IMG/VR virus record: IMGVR_UViG_3300018079_000022
Span: 1-38,352 of that record
Direction: 5' to 3' (one strand)
Source of the DNA: a virus
DNA: 38,352 nucleotides
Of this stretch, positions 7,421 through 15,487 are shown piece after piece. A program made the translations under genes and the position numbers. Positions within the stretch are counted from its first letter, which is position 1. Each line of letters starts with the position of its first letter. The notes under the pieces were generated by a model. The model saw only the letters and a program-made list of their open reading frames with translations, was not told the origin of the DNA and ran no database searches.

Positions 7421-7638
7421 GATTTCACCACCCACGCTGCTTGCCGTGCCTCAAAGGTGACAGGATAGATTTTGTTAGCTTCCTCTTGCTGGTCAGGCGT
7501 CATATCGGTGTAGCGTACAAGAACGCCATTGAGCCGAAAAAAAACTAGGTCGTATCTCGACATCGTATGGCCGAATCTGTTGTCGGTTGACACCGTCAGT
7601 TCGAGTTTTCGGTTTCTGGGTTGGATTTGGTTGCTCAT
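7417..7638 (-). CDS. Hypothetical protein, 73 aa
   Basis: Small protein that begins MSNQIQPRNRKLELTV and contains a beta-rich middle (YDLVFFRLNGVLVRY). It overlaps both neighbours by four bases. No function is proposed. Confidence 0.6.
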   Translation of the reverse strand: MSNQIQPRNRKLELTVSTDNRFGHTMSRYDLVFFRLNGVLVRYTDMTPDQQEEANKIYPVTFEARQAAWVVKS

Positions 7639-7856
7639 GATTTCATTGCCTTCATCTTGCGCACCGTGGAGAGTAATTCAGCCTTGTGTGCTTCTTCACG
7701 TACAAATTCTTCGTATTTCTCGCGCACAAAAAGACGAATGAGACCTGCACGGGACTGTTCTTTCTTTTCCACCATCTCATCCAGCTTTGCGAGCAGTTCG
7801 TCATCCATGGGGGTGGGGACATTTTGAGTTTTTGGTTTGTCCATAATTGCTTCCAT
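7635..7856 (-). CDS. Ribbon-helix-helix DNA-binding protein
   Basis: The start at 7856 is chosen because AAGG lies 9 bases upstream and because the promoter at 7902-7931 would begin the transcript near 7895, at the longer ORF's first ATG. The 73-residue product has an RHH/CopG-like core: a short ribbon (TQNVPTPMDDELLAKLDEM) and two helices (KEQSRAGLIRLFVREKYEEF). RHH proteins bind short palindromic DNA as dimers of dimers and often autoregulate. As the first gene of the leftward operon it is one candidate binder of the dispersed ATACTGAGTAT sites. Confidence 0.7.
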   Translation of the reverse strand: MEAIMDKPKTQNVPTPMDDELLAKLDEMVEKKEQSRAGLIRLFVREKYEEFVREEAHKAELLSTVRKMKAMKS

Positions 7857-7901
7857 TGGTTTGTTCCTTGTCTTTTGCGTAGGATTTCTAAGCATGTGCG
7901 T

Positions 7902-7931
7902 AGTATATCATGCCGTATCATATCTTGTCAA
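7902..7931 (-). promoter_or_regulatory. Leftward early promoter
   Basis: On the minus strand, TTGACA (7931-7926) and TATACT (7907-7902) are separated by 18 bases, a near-consensus sigma70-type promoter driving the early operon. The odd palindrome CTTGTCAAG overlaps the -35 box, and TATCAT is repeated directly (7906-7920 region). Both are possible repressor operators. No full ATACTGAGTAT copy is present. Confidence 0.75.
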
Positions 7932-7978
7932 GTGCCAATATTCCCTACGCCTATGCTAATTGAAGGGGTGTAATAATA

Positions 7979-8323
7979 TTGCAACTAATGAATACATTCA
8001 GTGATTGGTTGGTAGTAACCTTAGAGGGGAGGGGATGGACACAAGCAGATTTAGCGCGTCAAGCAGAAGTAAGCCCAGCGGCAATCAGCGACATTATTTC
8101 AGGGAGGCGTAAGGTAGGAAAAGATGTTGCAACATCAATATCCAAAGCGTTCAAACTTCCCCCAGAGCAGGTATTCCGTGCGGCCGGATTACTACCACCG
8201 TCAATAGAAATCAACGAAGATATAGAAACAATCATTCACGAGGTGGAAAAACTAAACAAGCAGGATCAATCCGAGATACTCGCGTTTATTCGTATGAAGC
8301 AGAACCTAAGAAAGAAAAAATGA
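7979..8323 (+). CDS. XRE-family repressor (CI-like)
   Basis: A TTG start at 7979 has AAGGGG about 10 bases upstream; ATG at 7988 is the alternative but leaves poor spacing. The 114-residue protein has a classic helix-turn-helix at about 21-44 (TQADLARQAEVSPAAISDIISGRR), then a helical C-terminus ending in lysines. It is divergent from the early operon and next to attP and integrase, as lysogeny repressors usually are. It is shorter than CI proteins with a cleavable C-terminal domain, so RecA-driven self-cleavage is unlikely. It could regulate the leftward promoter and possibly the dispersed palindromes. Confidence 0.82.
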   Translation: MQLMNTFSDWLVVTLEGRGWTQADLARQAEVSPAAISDIISGRRKVGKDVATSISKAFKLPPEQVFRAAGLLPPSIEINEDIETIIHEVEKLNKQDQSEILAFIRMKQNLRKKK

Positions 8324-8487
8324 TTGAAGATATTATTACTGCCATCCTGTTAACACATCCCCATGATATGAACACGATCAAGCGGTATATAGCTTTTGTT
8401 AAGTTTCGTCGCATGATGTACGATCAATTTTACGCACCTGTTCATTGGGTCAAATCGGCGCGTCAATATCATTGGGCGGGAAGATAG
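8320..8487 (+). CDS. Small basic protein, 55 aa, coupled to repressor
   Basis: The ATG overlaps the repressor stop (ATGA). The peptide begins MIEDIITAILLTHPHDM and has a basic C-terminus (FVKFRRMMYDQF, then SARQYHWAGR). It could be a small DNA-binding or accessory factor such as an excisionase-like protein, but no motif proves this. Confidence 0.6.
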   Translation: MIEDIITAILLTHPHDMNTIKRYIAFVKFRRMMYDQFYAPVHWVKSARQYHWAGR

Positions 8488-8491
8488 ATTG

Positions 8492-8502
8492 ATACTCAGT
8501 AT
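8492..8502. repeat. Dispersed palindrome ATACTCAGTAT, copy 5
   Basis: Exact copy in the gap between the repressor operon and attP. Confidence 0.9.
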
Positions 8503-8544
8503 GGTTGTTGTTATTCATCTTGGAATAAAAACTGCATCAAACTA

Positions 8545-8697
8545 TGATCGTTATCCTATATCAATATAGGTAGGATTACAACCAGGCTTACCCGTTCGTC
8601 GCTCCCGCGCCCTCCGGAGCCGAAGAGCGCAGTTCGAGTCTGCGCGGGGGTACACTGTGTTCGTAAGCCTACCTGAAAAAGCATAGGATAGCGATCA
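8545..8697 (+). other. attP: attP site containing tRNA(Arg)-like 3' half
   Basis: Bases 8612-8654 read as the 3' half of a tRNA. They give an anticodon loop CTCCGGA (anticodon CCG, an arginine codon reader), a T-arm CGCAG-TTCGAGT-CTGCG (8628-8644), an acceptor strand CGGGGGT, and a discriminator A followed by CA. The 5' half is absent, so it is not a functional tRNA but the core that restores a host tRNA after integration. Flanking arms include AGGCTTAC (8584-8591) versus GTAAGCCT (8663-8670). An outer pair, 8545-8559 and 8683-8697, matches at 14 of 15 positions in inverted orientation. A further TTATCCTAT copy lies at 8730-8738. These are probable integrase core and arm sites. Confidence 0.82.
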
Positions 8698-8736
8698 CAG
8701 TTGCAAAGTTTCAGAAATGCGGAGGCTCGTTATCCT

Positions 8737-9681
8737 ATGTTACTTTCAAAAGCCATCGAAGGATTTATACTATTCGCAAAGGGCGGTAAATACTCACCTG
8801 CATATATTCCCACAATGCACGGGTATCTAAAATACATCTGTAAATATTTCGGTGATCCTGAAATAGAATCGTTGTCGCCTGAACACTGGCAGAGGTACAT
8901 AACACATCTTTATACTGACTACAAGCCTACCCGATTCAATGGAGATACGTCTCCACTTGCACCCGCGTCCATTGATAATCATTGGAAAGCAATCAAGGGA
9001 TTTTATAATTGGGCCAGCGATATACTGAGTATCATTCGACCAGACCTGAAATTACAACGCCCTAAATATGAGTCACCGCAAATTGTGCCATTTACGCAAG
9101 ATGAAGTAAAACGAATGTTGAACGCGTGCCAATTTACGCAAGTTGTAAAGCAATCGGGGAGAAGCTATAAAATCAAACGACCCAACGCGGACCGCGATAG
9201 ATCAATCATTTTGATTTTATTGGATACAGGAATAAGACTTGGTGAGTTGACTCGTCTTAAACTTGGTGACATCAATTTAGAAAACGGTGAGATATATATT
9301 CGACCCTATCACGATGGAAGAAAGTCAAAACCTCGTGTTGTGTTTTTGGGTATTCGCACTCGTCAAACCGTTTGGAAATATATCGCCAAACAGCAGGCGG
9401 GAAATGACCCAGGCGAACCACTTATAGTTTTACAAGGTGCATCCATTAGGATATTGATTAATCGTATCGGGGATAATGCTAAAGTTCCTAACGCACATCC
9501 TCATAGATTTCGTCACACAATGGCAATTACATACCTCCGTAACCATGGGGATATGTTTACACTGCAAAGATTGCTCGGACATTCCACGCTGGATATGACT
9601 TTGAGATATTTGGACATTGCAAAATCAGACGTAGCCGAGGCGCATCGGTACGCAAGTCCTGTGGATAATTGGAAGTTATAA
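8737..9681 (+). CDS. int: Tyrosine recombinase (phage integrase)
   Basis: The ATG at 8737 is preferred, with GGAGG upstream; the frame also allows TTG at 8701. From this start (314 aa) the protein has an N-terminal SAM-like core-binding domain and a C-terminal catalytic domain. It has R167 (GIRLGEL), the HxxR pair H256 and R259 (PHRFRH), H282 (LLGHS) and the nucleophile Y291 (MTLRYLD). It would recombine attP with the host tRNA gene. An arm-type site overlaps the start region, so integrase may be autoregulated. The gene contains an ATACTGAGTAT copy at 9022. Confidence 0.93.
   Translation: MLLSKAIEGFILFAKGGKYSPAYIPTMHGYLKYICKYFGDPEIESLSPEHWQRYITHLYTDYKPTRFNGDTSPLAPASIDNHWKAIKGFYNWASDILSIIRPDLKLQRPKYESPQIVPFTQDEVKRMLNACQFTQVVKQSGRSYKIKRPNADRDRSIILILLDTGIRLGELTRLKLGDINLENGEIYIRPYHDGRKSKPRVVFLGIRTRQTVWKYIAKQQAGNDPGEPLIVLQGASIRILINRIGDNAKVPNAHPHRFRHTMAITYLRNHGDMFTLQRLLGHSTLDMTLRYLDIAKSDVAEAHRYASPVDNWKL
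9022..9032. repeat. Dispersed palindrome ATACTGAGTAT, copy 6
   Basis: Exact copy inside the integrase gene (plus strand), read in the ILSI codon frame. Confidence 0.9.
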
Positions 9682-9686
9682 AACCT

Positions 9687-9697
9687 ATACTGAGTAT
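9687..9697. repeat. Dispersed palindrome ATACTGAGTAT, copy 7 (overlaps promoter)
   Basis: Exact copy just after integrase. Its last base is the first base of the -35 box of the 9697-9726 promoter. Confidence 0.9.
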
Positions 9698-9726
9698 TGA
9701 TGATTTGGTCTTTTTTATCGTATAAT
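9697..9726 (+). promoter_or_regulatory. Promoter of leaderless small membrane gene
   Basis: TTGATG (9697-9702) and TATAAT (9721-9726) are 18 bases apart. The ATG of the next gene begins seven bases after the -10 box, so the mRNA would be leaderless or nearly so. The adjoining palindrome at 9687-9697 would place a bound regulator on the RNA polymerase site. Confidence 0.7.
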
Positions 9727-9732
9727 GTAATT

Positions 9733-9837
9733 ATGGACAGAAAATCACCCAAGATAACCGCAGATGATATTTTTAGAGCTGCCCTGATGTGGATCATTTT
9801 GTATCTGATTGCCGTCTCTGTACTTGGTCATTGGTAA
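9733..9837 (+). CDS. Small single-pass membrane peptide, 34 aa (moron-like)
   Basis: The peptide starts MDRKSPKITADDIFRAALMW and continues with a hydrophobic segment (IILYLIAVSVLGHW). It has its own promoter, is on the strand opposite to the tail genes, and lies at the convergent end of integrase and tail modules. These are typical features of a phage moron. A superinfection-exclusion or other prophage-expressed membrane role is possible but unproven. Confidence 0.6.
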   Translation: MDRKSPKITADDIFRAALMWIILYLIAVSVLGHW

Positions 9838-9847
9838 CTTTTACCAT

Positions 9848-10630
9848 CTAAAACTCATAAGTCAGCATCACAATCGCTCGTTTGCCGCCGCTTGCAGTCC
9901 ACGCTCCATTGGCAGCATCCTTTCGGAATGTCAGCTGGGCTGATCCTGTTGTGATTGTGACACGTCCAGGGGTTGTGAGCAATACCGAATTATCTACCGT
10001 CGCCCCAAGTATTGTCGCCGTTGTTGCTGCACACAATACAGGCCCGGTGGCCGTGAATGTGGTCGCGTTGGATGTGCCGTCGCCTGATTCTGAATAATTC
10101 ATAATGATGGTATTGCCTACCACATTCCATCTATAAATCTGACCACTTGGCACAACGCTGAAGCCCGCGGGCGCGGCGGCGAAATTAAACCAATGCGGGA
10201 AACCTTGCGGCGAGGCTTGATAAGAAATGGCGGTATCGGTAATTGTTCCCGCTGCCATTGCGTAATCTGTATTTGTAATTAGAGTTATGGTTGTATTGGG
10301 TGAACTAAAAACAGAAGAGTAAATTACTCCATATTCAAACGCACCGCCATCTTTATAACGAGCCTTAGCTGACTTTTTGTATTTTGTTGTCAAGTCACCC
10401 ACAACAGTATAAGTATGATTTCCTGTTCGCGTCCACGTTTCGGTTACTATTTGCCAGCCAGTACCGCCGCCGCCAATAGGTTCGTATAATGTGTCAAGAT
10501 AGGTTTTTAGATTGGCGCGTGATAACACTTTGCTGATTGGCGTCCCTGCGAGGTCCGCAACTATGCGTAGAAAGTCTGCGCTGTTTATTGCTGTTGCTTG
10601 TGGGAGGTCATCTTCTTGCGTATCGGCCAT
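9848..10630 (-). CDS. Tail fibre/receptor-binding-type structural protein, 260 aa
   Basis: Last gene of the structural run. A helical N-terminal region with NSADFLRIVADLAG and ISKVLSRANLKTYLDTL may be an attachment module. It is followed by GGGGTG and a long beta-rich, Thr/Ala-rich C-terminus (for example YSESGDGTSNATTFTATG). The composition and position fit a tail fibre or tip protein for host recognition; no specific family is assigned. Confidence 0.6.
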   Translation of the reverse strand: MADTQEDDLPQATAINSADFLRIVADLAGTPISKVLSRANLKTYLDTLYEPIGGGGTGWQIVTETWTRTGNHTYTVVGDLTTKYKKSAKARYKDGGAFEYGVIYSSVFSSPNTTITLITNTDYAMAAGTITDTAISYQASPQGFPHWFNFAAAPAGFSVVPSGQIYRWNVVGNTIIMNYSESGDGTSNATTFTATGPVLCAATTATILGATVDNSVLLTTPGRVTITTGSAQLTFRKDAANGAWTASGGKRAIVMLTYEF

Positions 10631-10638
10631 AATATCCT

Positions 10639-12927
10639 CTAAGGTGCGCGACCTATTGGCGCGGCTGTTCCTGCAATAGTGTTGTAGTTAGGAGTACCAA
10701 CAGCACCGTAAATGTTGTCAATTAGTTTTTGATCTATCGTTAAGACTTCATCCACATACTCAGTATATTCAGACGTTCTAACATTCGGACCTTGAAATAC
10801 TAATCCATCAGTGACAAGAGCATTATTAACCGTGCCAGTATTGTATAGCGTGGTTACTTCTGCCGCTGATAATGCCCTATTATATATTCTTACATCTTTC
10901 ATCTTCCCCCAAAAAGCCTGCTGAAATTCATGATCTGGGAAGGTGTAATTGCCAAGCAAGAAAGAGTTTTCAGCTTCTGAAATTGCACCTGTTGGCGTAA
11001 CGCTTTCTGTAATTGCAACAGATGAACCATTGATATAAAATATTGGGTCATTGCTTGCGCTTGATCCATCGTAAGTAATTGTTATCATTACCCATTGATT
11101 CGCAAGTGCGGTAAGCACATCATTTGTGGTTATCCATTGACCTTTAGCACCATCCGCAAACCTTTGTTCAAAAACCGGCTTCCCTGTTACCGAATAACCA
11201 ATCCATAAAGTAAAGTCTGAGGAGGCTCCTGTCTGGGAGATTAGAGATTGTGTTTGATTTAAACTTGTATAATATACCCTTACTGATATTGTCTTTTGAG
11301 TATTCCCGCGCAGCTGTGGAAGATACCCATAATCAATATAATTTCCATTATTAAATTCAATCGCAACAGGCGACAATCCAGACTGCAAAGATAACGCCTC
11401 TCTCAGCATCCAATCGAAATTTATAATCCCGCCTGTGCTAATGGAGATATTATCCACACCTTGAATATAATAATGCCCGTCAACATTGAGTTTATCAATA
11501 ATGATATTAGTCAAATCGCCAGGATGTAAATTTAGAAACGCAGTCATGAGTGCCGCGGATGTATTCGCACACATGCGAATTGCATTAAGTACAACGCGCG
11601 CGTCTTTATTTCTATTCACTTCTGCCTCCACAAATACCCTTGCCTCGTATAAGTTGTTTTTATACTTCTGCGTCATGGTTGTTGTTTTCGTTCCACGCCG
11701 ATCAATAGAAGTTTGATTTTTTGCCAATGCAGAGATTGGATTGTAGTTATAAACGCCCTTCCCCCGGACATTAAATTTAGTAAGCCAGCCGTTAAAACTT
11801 GTATTAGAGTTTTTTACTCTAACGGTAAACCCTTCTGTTCCAAGTTGTATAGATGAAAATATTAAGTCTGTTGATATATTCGTTCCGCTGCCATCCTCTT
11901 TTGAGTTGACAAGATAATCGGTTGTAAGCACAGGATCAATAATGTTTTGTCCGCTAATTTGTGCGCCGCCCGCGGGGTCTGCATACGTGCCTTTGATTTC
12001 GACCAATGGCCCCGAACCTAACGCGATAGGTGAGTCAAGGTTGAACAATACAACATTGGATGTATCCACGCGCCGAGGATTAGCCCATGCGGTAAAGTGG
12101 TTGACAACATCATTACCATACTCTGAGACAACATCCATTATTACATTGTCAATAACCGCATTACTAACTTGATTAAGAATAATCCTATCATTAGCAGGAG
12201 TGCGAATATAGAATGAATTACCAGCTTGCAATAAAAACCCGCTACTCGCTTGTGAAACAGGAAGGCTAGATAATTTTCTTAGTCCTGTACGTGATCTTGC
12301 ATTTTCAAATCGTAGCGTTTCTCCATACTGCCGATCTTTGATAAGATAGATGTAACCAATTTCAGATAGTGAAACTTTTACCGCCTCGTCATAGGCTTTG
12401 GTTTGCGACGTGATCGTATCAAAAGTCACAGGGAAAACGTTTGTGCCTTCATCAAAATTTATATTTTGCGGTTGTTTCGGCATTAGAGATAACACTTCGT
12501 TCAAAACATCATTACCACGTTTGTTTATCAACGCGCCTGGATTTTCGATGGGATGTTGTGTTGCGTATTTCATCCAATCAACCGCAGTAACTTTTGTTTC
12601 AATATCCTGAAACTTGACAGGAGGCTTTATGCTCTCAACGTAAAAACGATACAGATAAAGATTACCTTCAAATCCTAATTCCAACTCTAACGCTATTCCC
12701 TCATCCCATCCCGATAATGCAGTGAGAGAACCTGGCGTATATTTTCCTGTGGAATTGTTCAATGAAAACTTAAGTTGTCCAGTGGAACCGACGCGGTCAA
12801 GCGCGCCGTTTCCAGAAATTCCCCAATCATTGCCTATAATATCTCCAATAAGATCGGCGCTGATGTTCGTTCGAACGTCATTCAAATACGCATATATTTT
12901 ATGTGTACTCGGATAAACAGGAGCCAT
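10639..12927 (-). CDS. Tail protein with LamG/ConA-like domain, 762 aa
   Basis: The N-terminal half resembles a tail-tip or baseplate structural protein (IYAYLNDVRTNISADLIGD at the start, then repeated beta segments). The C-terminal third has a laminin-G/concanavalin-like jelly-roll pattern: TISVRVYYTSLNQ, FTLWIGYSVTGKP, QWVMITITYDGS, FYINGSSV, ENSFLLGNYTFPDHEF and GKMKDVRIYNRALSAAEV. The last block is the usual end of a LamG domain. Such domains bind carbohydrate, so host surface binding is likely. It lies directly after the tape measure gene. It contains an ATACTCAGTAT copy at 10756 near its 3' end. Confidence 0.75.
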   Translation of the reverse strand: MAPVYPSTHKIYAYLNDVRTNISADLIGDIIGNDWGISGNGALDRVGSTGQLKFSLNNSTGKYTPGSLTALSGWDEGIALELELGFEGNLYLYRFYVESIKPPVKFQDIETKVTAVDWMKYATQHPIENPGALINKRGNDVLNEVLSLMPKQPQNINFDEGTNVFPVTFDTITSQTKAYDEAVKVSLSEIGYIYLIKDRQYGETLRFENARSRTGLRKLSSLPVSQASSGFLLQAGNSFYIRTPANDRIILNQVSNAVIDNVIMDVVSEYGNDVVNHFTAWANPRRVDTSNVVLFNLDSPIALGSGPLVEIKGTYADPAGGAQISGQNIIDPVLTTDYLVNSKEDGSGTNISTDLIFSSIQLGTEGFTVRVKNSNTSFNGWLTKFNVRGKGVYNYNPISALAKNQTSIDRRGTKTTTMTQKYKNNLYEARVFVEAEVNRNKDARVVLNAIRMCANTSAALMTAFLNLHPGDLTNIIIDKLNVDGHYYIQGVDNISISTGGIINFDWMLREALSLQSGLSPVAIEFNNGNYIDYGYLPQLRGNTQKTISVRVYYTSLNQTQSLISQTGASSDFTLWIGYSVTGKPVFEQRFADGAKGQWITTNDVLTALANQWVMITITYDGSSASNDPIFYINGSSVAITESVTPTGAISEAENSFLLGNYTFPDHEFQQAFWGKMKDVRIYNRALSAAEVTTLYNTGTVNNALVTDGLVFQGPNVRTSEYTEYVDEVLTIDQKLIDNIYGAVGTPNYNTIAGTAAPIGRAP
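10756..10766. repeat. Dispersed palindrome ATACTCAGTAT, copy 8
   Basis: Exact copy in the LamG protein gene, read as TEYV. Confidence 0.9.
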
Positions 12928-12928
12928 T

Positions 12929-14710
12929 TCACCCGCCGCCTTGGGCCTGCATGAGCGCCTGTACGATCAATCTTGCTAATCGTCCCTCATCAATTGTTGC
13001 GGTAACAGTTTGCGACTGCATCGGATCAATGCGACCATTAGTATTTGGCGTAAAACCTTCTGGCCTAAAGAATTCCGCGACGCTATAAGATTGACCTGCG
13101 ATCACTGGCCCGCCTGATGCGCGTCTCCTGTTTCCACCTCCGCCAGTAGTGCCTCCACCGCCACCACCTGTCCCTCCGCCCATTGAACCTGAGCCAGCAA
13201 CAGGTTCACTAAACGTGAGCGTCAAATGAAAAGATGTAATAATCTTTCTCAGGATGGAATTTATCTCTCCTACCATATTCGAAATTGAGGAAAATAAACC
13301 GCCCTGACTTCCAACAAATCCAGCAATCATTTGTGAAGCCCATGCCACAGCACGATTAAAGAACGTCTTGGCTATATCTCGAAGTCTGTCTGAAATTCTA
13401 ACTTCCAGTTCGTTCATTTTTGAAACGAATCCGGAGAAGGTTTCCCCAAATCCGTTGGCCAAAGACAAACCCCATTGACGTACATCCTGTGCTGATTTGG
13501 CTCCCAACTCGGCGAAGAAACTTTTTGACGCTATCTGTGCCGGCGACTCCAGACTATTGAACCAGTTACGAACCGCATCGGTACCAGCGACTTCTAATCC
13601 ATTCCAAAAATCTCTTACAGAGTTTTCACCTACGGGTTGATTTGCTGCAAACAGTTCTTGTATCTTTTCTCCCATTGCCGCTTGAACTGCTGACCAATCC
13701 ACCTCACGCAATGCGTTACCCATCGCGGCTACTAAATGCTCCATAGCGATTTGAGTTTTACTTTTTACCGCGTCACTATCCCCGATTCCTTCTATCCATG
13801 ATACAAGAGATTCGGTAAGTGCTTCCGGTCCTCCGCTGGAAACCCAATTATTAATACTATCCCCCAAACCTTTAGTAAATGACCCGATGGCGTTATCCGC
13901 CCATGCAACGATTTTGCCACCGTCAATTCCCGCGGGATCTGCAAGTATTTTTACGAACTCATTGAACTTTGCTACAACCCTTGTAAATGTTGGCAGAAAT
14001 GCAGTCCCAAGAGTCGTTTTTAAATCTTCCCATTGAGCCGCTAGAATTCTTTGTTGGTTTGCTAATCCGTCGGCGGTTCTTGCAAAATCACCCTGCGCCA
14101 AAGTTGTTTGTTCAAGAATAAGAGAATAAGATGCTTGTGCTTTTGCGGCGGCGTCTATTGCGTCTACACCATCCCACAAACCAAGCTCTAAGGCTCTTTC
14201 TTCAATCAATGCTTGATTTAGATTTACGCCCAATGTTCTTAATGGTTCTGTTTCCCCTGATAGTCCCGCCCTCAATTTGTCTAATACCTCCGTAGGATTC
14301 ATGTTATTAAAACTTGCAAGATCACCGGCTAGAATAACTAATTTCTTAGACATCGTTGCAGATGCTTTTTCAGTTATCCCCATCGCCCGAAACAAATTAC
14401 CGTATGTTGCCGCCGCCGCTAATGCCGAATTTTTTGACATTCCCATTGCTGTCGCTGACGTTTTCGCCCAATCCATAAGATCATTAGCACTGTCACCAAA
14501 AACAATGCTGGTTTTACTAACCGTCTCTGCCAAGTCTGAGGCCAGTTTTGTACTATCCACTAAAAACTTACCTACTACAACAGCAGCAGCGGCAACCGCA
14601 ACGGCTGCCACCTTAGCAAAATCAGTAATCATTTTAGTTGCGCTATTCATCCCGCCAGTGAATCCGCCTTTATCAACATTCAATGGAATAATTAATTCTT
14701 CAAGTCTCAA
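12929..14710 (-). CDS. Tail tape measure protein, about 593 aa
   Basis: A TTG start at 14710 is chosen, because GGAG lies 6 bases upstream and the product then begins MRLEELIIPLNVDKGGFTGG, typical of tape measure proteins. A longer frame to 14791 overlaps the T gene and is less plausible. The protein has a hydrophobic Ala/Val-rich stretch (AKVAAVAVAAAAVVVGKF), long helical regions with TMP-type motifs (SKTSIVFGDSANDLMDWAKT, LRAGLSGETEPLRTLGVNLN) and a Gly-rich tail near the C-terminus. It sets tail length and is assembled with the G and GT chaperones. Confidence 0.88.
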   Translation of the reverse strand: MRLEELIIPLNVDKGGFTGGMNSATKMITDFAKVAAVAVAAAAVVVGKFLVDSTKLASDLAETVSKTSIVFGDSANDLMDWAKTSATAMGMSKNSALAAAATYGNLFRAMGITEKASATMSKKLVILAGDLASFNNMNPTEVLDKLRAGLSGETEPLRTLGVNLNQALIEERALELGLWDGVDAIDAAAKAQASYSLILEQTTLAQGDFARTADGLANQQRILAAQWEDLKTTLGTAFLPTFTRVVAKFNEFVKILADPAGIDGGKIVAWADNAIGSFTKGLGDSINNWVSSGGPEALTESLVSWIEGIGDSDAVKSKTQIAMEHLVAAMGNALREVDWSAVQAAMGEKIQELFAANQPVGENSVRDFWNGLEVAGTDAVRNWFNSLESPAQIASKSFFAELGAKSAQDVRQWGLSLANGFGETFSGFVSKMNELEVRISDRLRDIAKTFFNRAVAWASQMIAGFVGSQGGLFSSISNMVGEINSILRKIITSFHLTLTFSEPVAGSGSMGGGTGGGGGGTTGGGGNRRRASGGPVIAGQSYSVAEFFRPEGFTPNTNGRIDPMQSQTVTATIDEGRLARLIVQALMQAQGGG

Positions 14711-14727
14711 AGCAATCTCCAAACACA

Positions 14728-14738
14728 ATACTGAGTAT
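14728..14738. repeat. Dispersed palindrome ATACTGAGTAT, copy 9
   Basis: Exact copy in the 31-base gap between chaperone T and the tape measure TTG start. Confidence 0.9.
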
Positions 14739-14741
14739 AGG

Positions 14742-15083
14742 TTATTGAATCTTTCCTTGCGCGGCTTGTAACTTTTCTTTGAATGCAACAAACTCTAGAT
14801 GTTGTTGCTCTAAACTCTTTTCGATAACAATAGGTTGTTTTCTTTCCTGCAAAAAGTCAGGCAGAAAATCAACCTCTCTCATGGAATGTCTCAAAGTCTT
14901 TCCACTAACATTAGCAATCACCGCGGCAAGCATTGCAAACCGCGCATCCTCACGATCTTGCGTAAATGGGTAAATGTCAAAGTATGCTTGCCATCCGAAA
15001 AACTCACTCGCGGGCATGGCATAAATAGAATCAAGTGTGACGTGTAACTCCTGTGCTAATTTGTAGGCGAAGAAACGCTCACT
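14742..15083 (-). CDS. Tail assembly chaperone T region, made as G-T fusion by -1 frameshift
   Basis: The -1 frame reads SERFFAYKLAQELHVTLDSI and then MPASEFFGWQAYF, a DUF4035/lambda-T-like pattern, directly from the slippery site in the G gene. An ATG at 15017 lies inside this frame, but the conserved-looking sequence starts upstream of it, which argues that the frame is entered by frameshifting. The fusion would be about 248 residues (135 from G plus 113). In lambda and many siphoviruses GT coats the tape measure during tail assembly. Confidence 0.8.
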   Translation of the reverse strand, partial: SERFFAYKLAQELHVTLDSIYAMPASEFFGWQAYFDIYPFTQDREDARFAMLAAVIANVSGKTLRHSMREVDFLPDFLQERKQPIVIEKSLEQQHLEFVAFKEKLQAAQGKIQ

Positions 15084-15487
15084 TTTTTTAGTTGACTTTT
15101 TACCTCATTGGCCGCAACGTTTGCCATACCAGATACTTCCAAAGCCTTAGCACTTAAGATAAGTAATGTTTCTGGATTGTTCCTAATTAATGCTTTTACA
15201 TCTGCCTCAGTAAATAGCAGGTTATCATTTTCATCACAAGCAGACATGGAAATTAGAAGTGCCATGAGCTCAACTGAAGTTGAAAGACTAACATTTTTCT
15301 TGCCTTTCAACTTCATTTTTTTTATACGTTCGTTGAATTCAATTATCTGAATACTAGACAACTCACCAATAAACACCGAACCGCCCAATGCAGGAACGGG
15401 TACAAGTTCACGCTTAAACGATTCAACAAAATCAGCGCGTCCAAGTATCTTTATTTTTTCCGGCTTGCTTCCGTTTTTTCTAGTCAT
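15056..15487 (-). CDS. Tail assembly chaperone G
   Basis: This 143-residue protein lies between the tail tube gene and the tape measure, the usual place of the G chaperone. It contains FIGELSSIQIIEFNERIKKM and LLFTEADVKALIRNN blocks like those in phage tail chaperones. The zero frame ends at 15056 soon after a CTA AAA AAA GTG sequence, at which a fraction of ribosomes would shift to the T frame. Confidence 0.8.
   Translation of the reverse strand: MTRKNGSKPEKIKILGRADFVESFKRELVPVPALGGSVFIGELSSIQIIEFNERIKKMKLKGKKNVSLSTSVELMALLISMSACDENDNLLFTEADVKALIRNNPETLLILSAKALEVSGMANVAANEVKSQLKKVSVSSPTN
15083..15089 (-). promoter_or_regulatory. Slippery heptamer A_AAA_AAA for -1 programmed frameshift
   Basis: On the minus strand, codons CTA AAA AAA GTG give the X XXY YYZ heptamer A AAA AAA. 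A -1 slip continues in the T frame as AGT GAG CGT. The same arrangement is conserved in lambda G/GT and many long-tailed phages. Confidence 0.8.

Noticed and set aside
8581-8654. Complete tRNA gene
   Set aside because: T-arm and acceptor 3' strand are good, but the D-arm and 5' acceptor strand are absent and the anticodon stem pairs poorly. The sequence fits an attP core better.
14711-14791. Long N-terminus for the tape measure protein
   Set aside because: It overlaps the T chaperone gene and lacks a ribosome site; the TTG at 14710 has GGAG at correct spacing.
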